Source: Apostichopus japonicus (Eukaryota > Echinodermata > Holothuroidea > Aspidochirotida > Stichopodidae). From it: 60,000 nucleotides of DNA. Below the pieces are notes generated by a model that did no database searches, was not told the DNA's origin, and saw only the letters and a program-made list of their open reading frames with translations. The stretch lies in contig NC_092568.1 of NCBI RefSeq assembly GCF_037975245.1, positions 6,734,501 to 6,794,500 of the forward strand, in the 5' to 3' direction. The stretch's first letter is position 1; each line of letters begins with the position of its first letter. The translations under genes and the position numbers were made by a program. Shown piece by piece: positions 1-11,300 of the stretch.

Positions 1-1
1 T

Positions 2-690
2 TTCATAACATCTAAACTGGATTACTGCAATGCACTTTTCTGTGGACTACCAGTTAAACAAATAAAACGACTGCAAAGGCTCCAAAACATAGCAGCAAGG
101 ATCGTTACACTAACAAGAACATCTAATCATATTACCCCAATATTGCATGAACTTCATTGGCTGCCAGTATCACAGCGGATTAGGTTCAAAGTCCTTCTTC
201 TTGTGTTCAAGTGCCAGAACAACATGGCACCTCCATACCTGCAAGATCTGATCCGTCTTTATCAGCCAACAAGAGCCCTACGTTCTGCTGGTCATAGTCG
301 TCTGGAGGTTCCGATCACCAAAACAAACAGCTATGGGAACAGAGCTTTTTGCGTGGCTGGGCCACGCCTCTGGAATGAGCTGCCAGCTGAACTGAAAACT
401 GTTCCTACTCTCACGACCTTTAAATCAAAGCTGAAAACTTTCCTTTTTAGACAGCATCACTGCAATTTTTAAACTATGTATTTAAATTTCTTTCATGTGC
501 AATACTCAAACGTGCATGTTTTTTTTTTTTTTTCATACTCATTTATATTGTATTTAATTCTGCATTTTTTACTACATATTTTGTGTCATATTTTTATATT
601 TCTTATTTGCTGTTACATAGCGTTTTAGAGCACTTTTGTGGATTTTACGCTTTACAAAATAAATTATTATTATTATTATTACTTTCCAAA
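2..690 (+). mobile_element. 3' end of a CR1/L2-like non-LTR retrotransposon (LINE), 5' truncated by window edge
   Basis: An open frame from base 2 to the stop at 472 reads as the C-terminal end of a LINE reverse-transcriptase protein. It shows the block [14 protein letters not shown], then [26 protein letters not shown] and a terminal block with [12 protein letters not shown] and [10 protein letters not shown]. This series is characteristic of the L2/CR1/Rex group. The coding part is followed by about 190 bases of AT-rich 3' UTR and an (ATT)n tail at about 660-681, as expected for 3' microsatellite-tailed LINEs. The catalytic RT domain lies off the left edge. No frameshift is visible in the part present. 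It lies upstream of the XDH-like gene and in the same orientation. Confidence 0.85.
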
Positions 691-1774
691 TTGTTCTAAG
701 GCATTCTAATTGAAAGTATAGGATGCCTGAATGTCCCAGTGAGGTAAATTTCCTCGAAGGTGGTAATGAAACCAGTTTCAAAACTTTGACCAAAGGTAAC
801 CATATTTGAAGATCTGGTATATTTGGGGCCAATACAGCATACCTGGTCGAGAGTTTCCGTGGAAGCCACCATATATTTGTAGTAATGCAGTAAAATGTAG
901 TAAAGGCAGCTGGAAGGTCATTCATCTTTTTGGGTTTTCTCTCTCTTACCCCTCACTCGGATTGGTACTCACACCGCCTCATTTTGGCAAAGTGGTTACA
1001 CACTCACACACCCCCACACACAAAGGCCTTATCTTAAAGCAGCATTTTTCGTTTTGTGGCCGTTTTCCACTTTTTTGACAAGTCCATCGAGTTTTTTTTT
1101 TACATATATCAATCACAAAACAGCAAACTAAGATATTAGCCAAGTTTTTCCCCTTACAAAAGCGTTAATTGGTGAGTAATTAAGGACATTTGCAGATAAT
1201 GAGAAAAGTGTCCACCAACAAATTCCACATTTTATTTTAATCGCATACAGTTCCCCCAACCCACTAGTTTGAATCCAACCAATCAGAGATGCAGGTTTAG
1301 TTGTGAGCCGTTGCTAAAAATAGATTCAAATTTTAAACGTCGAGTTGGTAACTTGGTACAACCATGGGGGTAAAACAGGAGGTAAAACAGACCAGCGAGT
1401 TGGACTCTAACAGCTCCACTCGTAACGACTGTGCAAGTCTGTATTATAAAGATTAAAATATTGATATTAGGTCATAAAACTAGCTGACTCTTAATTATTT
1501 CACATGAAAATCACTGGCGTATGAACAGTCGGTGATCTTCATTTTGTTGATGAGTTTACTCGACGTTTAGAGTTTGATAATTTATCATGAAATATTAACT
1601 AAATAACTGAACCAAATAAATAAGTCTTTACACAAACAAGTTTGCCAGTAAGAACTACAGTACAGGTTAAGCTAGAAGGACAGGAACATTTGACTGCGAA
1701 CTGGAAGGAGAGTTACCATCTGAAGACGTAATGAATTACCCCACCGTCCCCTCTTTCTGGTTCCTTTCCAATAG
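691..1774. other. upstream non-coding region, nothing recognised
   Basis: AT-rich sequence between the LINE fragment and the candidate first exon of the XDH-like gene. It presumably contains, or lies just downstream of, the promoter, but I see no convincing TATA box, initiator or CpG-rich block. A short ORF begins at the ATG at 1363 (MGVKQEVKQT...) and stops after about 30 codons; it matches nothing I recognise. A conserved first coding exon (FFVNGKK-type strand) was looked for here and not found. Confidence 0.5.
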
Positions 1775-1813
1775 ACATATATTTAACTAAGTACCCACAC
1801 AGAGATTATGGAC
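1775..1813 (+). CDS. candidate first coding exon (e0) of the XDH-like gene, start ATG at 1808
   Basis: A pyrimidine-rich acceptor (tttccaatag) at 1774 and a strong donor (gtaagt) at 1814 bound a 39-nt segment. It carries an ATG in good context (attATGG) at 1808 followed by GAC. Joined in phase to e1 it gives [10 protein letters not shown]. It is the only in-phase start I could find, but it lacks the usual first beta strand of XDH (the LVFFVNGK-type segment, about 12 residues). Either the true first exon lies elsewhere or this gene has a shortened N terminus. Confidence 0.35.
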
Positions 1814-2282
1814 GTAAGTGTTTGAGGTTCTGAATTGTCATTTGAAGTCATATTGATTCATAAAAAACTTTGAAATATTTTTCTTGCACGACACACAACA
1901 AATGGCTTAATTTTATTTCATACTTGTAAGTATACAAGCCACTGAAATATGTAGGCAAAGTAGAACTTGAATCAGGTTTCAGTGTAACTTCGGGGAGATA
2001 AGCTAAATGAGTCGTTTTGACAGGAACTGGAGAATTAGCCTAGTGTTGAAGTAACGAGTCAGTTATATTTTAGTTTAGTTTTTTATATTCCAGTTAAACA
2101 TGTTGAACACTCCGCAGTTCAGTAATATACATTACTTTTTCCCCGATATAATGTAACACGCAACGATGAACACAACGCTTAATTGACTTCACAGAACGCA
2201 GCACTGACCATATGTATGTAACATTTGCCAAATTTACTAGTCTCGGATTTTTATGTTTCCATTTTATATTCCGTCTCTATAG

Positions 2283-2340
2283 ATAACCGACTCGATGGTT
2301 GATCCTGCAATTACTCTGGCGACATACCTGAGATCAAAAT
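2283..2340 (+). CDS. XDH: XDH-like exon e1: start of N-terminal [2Fe-2S] domain
   Basis: Encodes [19 protein letters not shown] and one base of the next codon. The DP..TL..YLR pattern matches the segment just before the first cluster of XDH. The acceptor is pyrimidine-rich and ends in ctatag; the donor is gtatcc. The phase-1 end joins exactly to e2 to give Leu. Confidence 0.85.
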
Positions 2341-5300
2341 GTATCCTTTACGACAAAGCAGCTGATATTTCTTGTTGGTGAATTAAAGCTAGCATCGTCA
2401 TGTTATCCCATCTCACCAAAGGAAGGACGAGATATTGAAAGTCAGTTGTCACTGCAGACTGATGTGGTTATTTAAGTTGCCATAGCTACAGTTACCATGG
2501 TAAAAATGAATATTCCTGAGCAGCGAATCTCGGGGCAGCCATCCATGGTTACCGAAAGTGCAAAGATGAGAGTGTGTTAAAAAGTTGTCTGTCTGGGTGT
2601 GTGCTTGTGTGTCTGTTACATCTCTACTTGGTGTCAACAACTCACAATGAACGGCTGGGCATATTTCCTTCAAACATAGTGGGATGGTGTCTTCTGATGG
2701 AAGTTGTGCCTCGAAGACTCTCTTAAGGAAAAAATAAGAAATCAAAGTTCGAATTAAGCAAAAACCAACTTTTGGTATAACTCCAAATGGAAATATTAAA
2801 TTTATTTGCAGCCTTCACATGAGAAAACGAGTTTGTCAATTACTATAAACTCATGTTGTAAGTGAGGTCAAAGGTTATATATATCATGTTTTCTATCTCG
2901 TAAACAACTCTACCGATATTATTCAATTTGGTAGGCAAATGTCATTCATAAGTTGAGGGCCAATTAAAAAAGGACCTACACCCATTTCAGGGTAAGCTTC
3001 TTGTGGCTTTTTAAATGTTAACACCTTCCCTGCCAAAGATGGAAACAATTTACAGCTCCTAAGATTGCAAATATAGCGGAAATTTTGCGATAAAAAATTT
3101 AAAAATTTCAGGCAAATCATTGGAAATTTCACAATATAATATCAAATTTTCGATTTGTTCCTACGAATTGGACTTTTATAAAAAAAAAAAAAATACAAAA
3201 ATACAGACGGTTGAGTCATTTGTTGAAACTTTGATTCCAGTTGTTGAATTTGACATTTCGTGGTATGAGCTATGTCGTTATTGAGCTCGTGGCTATATTA
3301 AATCATGTTTAGGTATAACTTCCTTGGTACTGAGATTGAATTGAATGTGTAAATTTCAAGAGTTTGCTTGCGAGGGCAAACAACTGAGCCAAATATTAAC
3401 TTTAAGTTGCTCTATGTGTTAGCATTTTTTTATGGCTTCCTGGAGGAACAAGGAATCTATGCGATGGTGATGGCTATGGCGGGCCATCAGTCTCAAACCG
3501 TAGGGAATCGTCATATACCGATTTAAATCGATATACCAGTTTAATTCTACATATCATTGATTTAAATCGACATATACCATTGTAATACGACATATCATCG
3601 ATTTGAATCGACATATACCAATTTAAATTGATGATAAGTAAAATAAATCGGTATATGTCAATTTAGATCGACATATACCAGTTTAAATCGATGATATGTC
3701 GAATTAAATCGGTATATGTCAATTTAAATCGACCTATAACAATTTAATTCTACCTATACCAGTTTAAATCGACATATACCGATTTAAATCGACATATACC
3801 AGTTTAAATCGATGATATGTTGAATTAAATCGGTAGAAGTCAATTTCCTTGGACTTATACCAGTTTCTAGCAACTGAAATTGACATATACCTATTTAATT
3901 CGACATATCATCGATTTAGCTCATTAACCTATTCCAAATCCCGATTTCGGTGATGATTGGCATGTGAATATACATCTGGCGTACGTGACACCTGCCTGTA
4001 AATACGGTTAAACTGCATACTTCGTTTGTTGATCTATTAAGCGAGTTGCAGAACCTTATTGAAATTGACGGAGATCCAAGGTTTTCCGAGGTCGACATAG
4101 CTTAAAGTCTGAATACATTGTAAGCCAGCAATTAGTGCATCTTGGTTGAACATCCGTACTTGGTATGGAATTCCTGCTTGTTGAGTACCAAACCCTATTG
4201 ATATTGGTAGAGGTCAAATATTATTTGAGGTCAAAGCCTGAAAAACCTGTGAACATGATAACTCAACGGTATTACTTTCTTTGGGTCCATAGTTGGTATG
4301 TAAATCCCCCTTGGTTAGTAAAAGAACCCTAAAGAAATTTGTGGTTGACTAAGATTGTTTGAGGTCAACAATTTAATTATCAACGATTACAATCTTGTTT
4401 TCGGTTTAACTCAGTTCTTATGCAAATTGTGGCAAGGGTTCACTAAGCCAAATGGTTTTCTGGTGAAACCTTAGTTAACCAATAACCCGAGAGCAATAGC
4501 CGCAAATAGTCCGCCGAAATTATACAACGGAACAATTGTACACCTTCAAATGTGTACAATGGCTACTTAATGGCTATTTAGAGCTCGTGTGTCTCTGCAG
4601 AAAAAAATACCATAACAGTATTATCTTCAGCATGCTGAATATAATACTGTTAACGTTGTTAATATCAATACTCTCTGAAAGAAGAGTATACTTATTCATG
4701 TAAGTAACAAACATAACAGTATTATCTTCAGCATGCTGAATATAATACTGTTAACGTTGTTAATATTAATACTCTCTGAAAGAAGAGTATACTTATTCAT
4801 GTAAGTAACAAACATAACAGTATTATCTTCAGCATGCTGAATATAATACTGTTAACGTTGTTAATATCAATACTATCTGAAAGAAGAGTATACTTATTCA
4901 TGTAAGTAACAAAAACCTTCGTTCATTGGTATTTTAATTTACCTTGATCCAAAAAATTGGCAGTGATGCTGAGAGGAACGAAGATCGCGTGCGCTGAAGG
5001 TGGATGTGGTGCTTGCACAGTCATGCTGTCATGGAAAGATGAAGACGGTGGAATTTGGTATCCTTTTGAAAGCTCCAGACAACAAAATAATCATTCAGCA
5101 AGAATGCATGAAGAAATTGCTGGACTAATATAGAATATTAGAAATAACTTAGCAGAGAATGAAACGTCTTTAATGGAGAATAATTTATAGCAATTTGTTT
5201 GACTAAAGATTCTGCTCTTTCAGTGCTTAGAATGAAAGCACAATTGAATAGATTTTAGTCGAGTCGTCCTCAGTCCCAAGTCTAGAAACATTGCAGCTTG

Positions 5301-8300
5301 TTAGTGTGTTTATCTTGAAAGCGTTAGGAAGATATTAGTCCCCGGAGGCACCTGATCAATGTAGGGTGTCTATCATCTACCTTTAACTCAGTCCCCACCC
5401 TACCCCACTCTTCAAATGAAGTTGCGAAGTGAGTAACACATTCATTCACTTTCGTCCTTTCCAGTTGCCTCTGACATTATATCTGGTTTGGTTTGGAATG
5501 TAGGTTTACCTATTAATTACGTTTCATCCTTAAATTTAAAGTCATGTGGCGGTCAATGCGTGTTTGACTCCAGTGTGTTGCGTGAACGGTATGTCAGTGA
5601 CCACAGTTGAAGGAATCGGTAGCACCACCACCAAACTCCATCCAGTACAGGTAAAATAACTTAATATGAAGAGGCGGATACGGGATTTTAAATATAAGGA
5701 GGGTGTGGCCCTAGCATTTTTAAAGTCGACTCCCCAGAAAAAACAACATTTATGTGAAAATTGTGGAATTCTGAGGCATATTTAGGCTCTAAATTAGGTC
5801 TGTAATTAGGATTAAACACAATTCAACAAGCAACAAATAGTTTATTTTACGTCGGTTATATGTTCAAGGAACAGTAAAATGTTGAAAGTATCAAAGTAAA
5901 AAATCACTTCATGTTCTGCTTATCTCTATTGTTACATCTTTGGTGAAAAAGGCTAACTTCACGAAGCAACAATGTAATTTCACGAGTATGATATGAAAGA
6001 ACAATATAATATCACGAATATGATATGAAAGAACAATATATTATCACTAGTATGATATGAAAGAACAATATAATATCACGAGTGTGATATGAAAGAACAA
6101 TTTCATTATGTCTGTCAATGAGCAACAATAATGCAATGGCAACTAACTACAAATTAGTACAGTGACCACAACAATGAAAAGCTAAAATTGAACGATGTCT
6201 ATAACGAGTTCATGGTGTTATCAATAACTGTTTCCTAATATTGTGTTCATTTCATTCAAGGAACGAATAGCCAAAGCGCATGGTTCCCAGTGTGGGTTTT
6301 GCACCCCTGGATTTGTAATGTCAATGTATACCCTATTGCGCAATCATCCAGTACCGTCAATGGAAGAAATACACCATGCACTGGAAGGAAATTTGTGTCG
6401 CTGTACAGGTTACCGACCAATTATTGAAGGATTCAGGACTTTCACCAAGGTAAAGTTCATATGCATTTACGAGAGATGGTTTTTGTGTGGATGGATTTGA
6501 TAAGGTATTCACAGGAGAAAATGCATGAAACGTGGGGAGATGGGTTTTGTATTGGTTGGGCAGCAATCCCCTTTCAAGTAGGAGTAGTATAGAAATATGT
6601 TTCTGCATTTCCACTGTTATAAACAGTGACCCCTCCATTATACTGCTGAGTCATTCAGCTGGATCCTTCGTACTAGCAGACAGAATGCCTGTGCATCAAA
6701 ATAATCACAATTTCGGTTCATTCTCCTTATAATATACCCCTCCATTTTCTTCAATGAAAATGTCGATAAGCTCCCCATTTTGACACAAAGAGGTACAAAT
6801 TTTGATGAGAGACCATTTTTAGCTCATACCAGCATGCTGGTGTGAGCTATTGTTACAGTGCGGCGTCTATCACTCTATCACTTTATCCGTCAACAATTGG
6901 GTAAAACCGCTCCCACTCGCGCAGTGTTTGATGGAATTTCATGAAACTTGGACACAAGGACCATTGGGTATAGGGCCATCAGAGATGGTCCAAAATTTGG
7001 GGTCAAAGGTTACCTGTGGGCCGTAATGGGCCATTTTGTGGAAATACGCAAAATGCTTCTTCTCCTACAGATTCCATGGTACAATGTTGAGGGTTTGTCA
7101 CGATAGTACTATGGTAGTTTTACCTTCAGGGTGTTCATGAATTTGAGATCAAAGATCAACTAGGGGTCTTTTGTGGCCCGGGCCGCTGCCCTATATTTTC
7201 AAATTGCTCCTGTTCGTACAGTGTATGGCCAATTATAATGAAACTTGGTCACAATGTTCCTCGGGATGAGAGTTACGAGGGGTGTTCGGAAAATTGAGGT
7301 CAAATGTCATTTAGGGGGTCATCGGGGGTCATTCTTTGTAATATTTTCAAATATCTCAATCTCCTCAAGATTTTGATGGATCATATTCAAAGTTGAACTG
7401 ATGATTGTTGGATTGTGTATGAATAAGGTGATGCCTAAAAATTTTTGGTCAAAAGTTAATTAATTACAATTAATCCCCATTGTTTAAAAAAATCTGAGCC
7501 TTCACTTTTTGCCAAAGCTCCTTTAATTTGTCTCCCAGTCTCTGCAGTGTTTGTTTACATTTGTGGTTAAGCTCTGCAGAGGCTGTTAGTGGAATTAAAT
7601 CAGGACTGGGAGTTGTTATTAACTGTTGAACTGTAAGCATGAGAGCCCTATAGCCAATCAGCACTTGCCGATTCTTAGAAGTCTTCGAGCCTGAGGTATG
7701 TAGGCAGCTTGTGAAGTTATGTCTTGTAGGGAGTGCTTGTGAAGTTATATCTGCTAAGGTAGAGGGGAGAAAGTTTAATAGGGTAGGTCAGTGGTATTGT
7801 TTGAGAGAGTGGGTAAAATAGGATTTAAAGGGGAAAATAGGAATTATAGCCAGTGGTGTGGCCAGGAGTCTGCTAACGGAGGGGGGGGGGGGGTATCCCT
7901 AATGGGCCCAAAATTGGTTTTGTGGGCCCTACATTTTTCAGCTCGAAAAAGTATGAGCTTCTGCACCATTGGTGCTCTAGTTGGTTAGTTGCCTTAGGTA
8001 GGCAAGTAATATAAGCATTCAAGTTGGCGTTCGGGTGGGTGCGCATGTGTGTGCGACACCAGCTTGTGAATACGATGACTGGCAAAGTACATGACTGAGC
8101 TTGATACTTGGTATGTTGCCTTGTCTTAGTGAGTACAAAAAACCTATTGAAATTGGAAGAGGTCAAAAGTCATTTGAAGTCAACAGAGAAAATCTATAAA
8201 ATTCGTTAATTTCTCGGAATTGATGTTACTTTGAAACTTGTTTCACCGTGTGAAAATAATTAGGGAGCACAGAAGTAGTAGTATTGTAACTGCAGTTCCT

Positions 8301-11300
8301 TCTTCAATTTCTGCTTCAAAAAGTCATGTTCAATTTAAGCACATTAAAAATATAAAACTTGCAGTCTTGCTTTTTGCTATTTCAAACGAAACTTGACTAA
8401 TCTGCTGTAATGAATTTTTAAGAATAAATCCTATTGAAGATATGCCACATGCTTTGCTATAGAGCTAGAGTGTCAATTGGTGCAAATATAATAATTTTGA
8501 AATAATTTCAACAAGTTTTCATTTCACATCAAAACATTAAATTATCAGATTATTTCTTCCCTCACTCATAAATGTTTTTTTTGTACCCATTAAGAGGTGA
8601 TTTTAACTGACCCTAAGAGATACTGACGTCAAAAATGTCATATTGCTAAGTGGTCACATAAAGTAAATGTGACCTGTCTCATTAATACTCGAATGGATGT
8701 GCTAGACTGTACTCCATGCGTAATTTATTATATGCTGTTTTGAAGTTATCTTAATTATTGCTTGGCAAGTAACCCACGGAGATTATAGCCACTCTGTTTC
8801 CAACGGTAGATTGGAAAAGATTATCACACAATGAACCGAAATAAACAGTCAATATTTCAAGATAAAGAGTCGAAATTCCAGAGAAGACACAACGTCGTAG
8901 TTTCACTGTAAAATGTCGTAGAATAAGTCTAAAATTCACTAATATCACAATAGCTGAAATATCATAGTCCATTTTTGAGACAGAATAGTCGACATTTGTC
9001 GAAATTTCCTATATGTTATTTTCCATATTTCCATTTTTTAGAAAAAACAATTTTACAAAAACATAAAGTCGAAATATCGATTAGGTCGTCTGAGATCAAA
9101 TAATTCAAATGTAGGAAGCTAAATCATAATTGTATATATCGTCACAGACCAAAGTCGACCTTTAAAGGCACAGTCTAACGTATGGTACATAAGTCCACCT
9201 TACGAGAAACAAATTCACAATGTCAATATAAAATTCAAAATGTTAAGAACATCCTCAAATTTTATGAGATAAAATAGTCGAAAATGTCGAGTCAACGTTG
9301 AAAATGTTGAGAGACAAGTCACAATTTGGACTTGTTCTCAAACTTTTAAACCGTTCGATAGAAGAAGTTGAGATTTTCGAGATAACATCGTTGGAATTTT
9401 GGAATATATTGTTCAAGTTTAAAATGTTCTATATGAGGTCTCTGTAACATCTACTAAAGTACTATCCTGGAAAGACCCCCAAACCCCATCAGTTTTCTCT
9501 ATGATAGTTACCTACGTCACAGAGTTGATACACAACATCAACGTGGAACCACATGCATAAATGAACGTATTGATATTATATTAGGTTTGCTGGATGATAA
9601 GCAATAAAGAAACTATTCTTCAGTAGCCCCTATTTATCAACTTAGTAATGAATTGAATTTTCAATAGGGCTGCTGTGGAGAGAGGAACAAACATGGTTGC
9701 TGCCGTAATTCATTTGTAGAAGAGGAAACGGTAAGGTCCAGAAAAATGTTTATATAGAAACAACTATGATTACTCTATACGTCTATAGACACAACTATGA
9801 TTACTCTATGCTTATATAGAGACAATGATGATTACTCTAAGCTTATATAGAAACAATTATGAATACTTTATGCTTATATAGAAACAACTATGATTACTCT
9901 ATGCTTATACGGAAACAACTATGATTACGCAATGCTTATATAAACACAACTATGATTACTCTATGCGTATATAGAAACATCTATGATTACATAGAAAAAA
10001 CTATGATTACTCTTTGCTTATATAGAAACAATTATGATTACTTTATGCTTATATAGAAACAACTATCATTACTGTATGCTTATATGGAAACAACTATGAT
10101 TACGCAATGCTTATATAAACACAACTATGATTACTCTTTGCGTATATAGAAACGTCTATGATTACTCTATGCTTATAATTATATAGAGACAACGATGATT
10201 ACTCTAAGCTTACATAGAAACAACTCTGACTACTCTATGCTTATATAGAAACAACTATGATTACTCTATGCTTATATAGAAACAACTATGATTACTCTAT
10301 GCTTATATAGAAACAACTATGATTACTCTGTGCTAGAAACAACTATGATTACTCAATGCTTATAGAAACAACTATGAATACTCTATGCTAATATAGAAAC
10401 AACTATGATTACTCTATGCATATATAGAAACAACTATGATTACTCTATACGTATATAGAACAACGATGGTTACACTATGCTTATATAGAAACAACGATGA
10501 TTACACTATGCTTATATTGAAACAACTATGATTACTCTATGCGTATATAGAAACAACCATGATTACTCTATGCTTATATCGAAACAACTATGATTACTCT
10601 ATGCGTATATAGAAACAACTTTAGTCACTCTATGCTTACAGTATATAGAAAAAAAACTATGATTACTCTATGCTTTTATAGAAACGACTATGATTACTCT
10701 ATGCATATATAGAAACAACTATGCCTACTCTATGCTAATATAGAAACAATTATGATTACTCTATGCTTATATAGAAACAACTATAATTACTCTATGCATA
10801 TAATGTAACAAATATGATTATTCTATGCGTTTATAGAAACAACTATGGTTACCCTGTGCGTGTTCCTCAGTTGAACGACTAACCATGCTAAATATAACGA
10901 TATTTCTGGTAATTCCAGCAACTTAAAGCAGACTCTACGGGTTTCGTTTAAGAACTAGTGACGGCATGGCTCATCAAGATACCCAGAGAGAAGTTGTACT
11001 CGAGTATAAACAACGCTAGTAATTATGTTATGAAACTGCTTCCTAAACACATGAGAAATATATTTGTCTTTGTTACCTCTTCATGTGTAACACTTGCAAC
11101 ACTTAATACAGTGTATCGCCCTTTCAGTAGAGCCTGGTTGATTGGGAGTTGGTCAGCCATTCCTGTCCGGTAAGATGAATCTCCTGTTTTGCTGCGCTGC
11201 TTTGTTAGTGCCTGCTTGGTGAGAGTAGGTTTTCATCTACACCAAAACACACAAAGAATAAACACAGGTTTACTAAGGTTATACAACCAAGCAATGGCAT

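Larger units (their letters stand above)
2341..4963. other. intron 1 of the XDH-like gene
   Basis: Holds the palindromic AT-rich cluster (3510-3912), a dispersed-repeat copy (about 3930-4400) and three 101-bp tandem units just upstream of e2. At 2865-2877 there is a direct repeat of nuclear-receptor half-sites spaced by one base (AGGTCA-A-AGGTTA). The remainder is AT-rich with no coding signal. Confidence 0.6.
6450..9667. other. intron 4 of the XDH-like gene
   Basis: 3.2 kb. It holds the dispersed repeats at 6821-7470 and 7850-8200 and a TCGA-rich low-complexity stretch at about 8860-9430. Small open frames here have no family resemblance. Confidence 0.6.
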
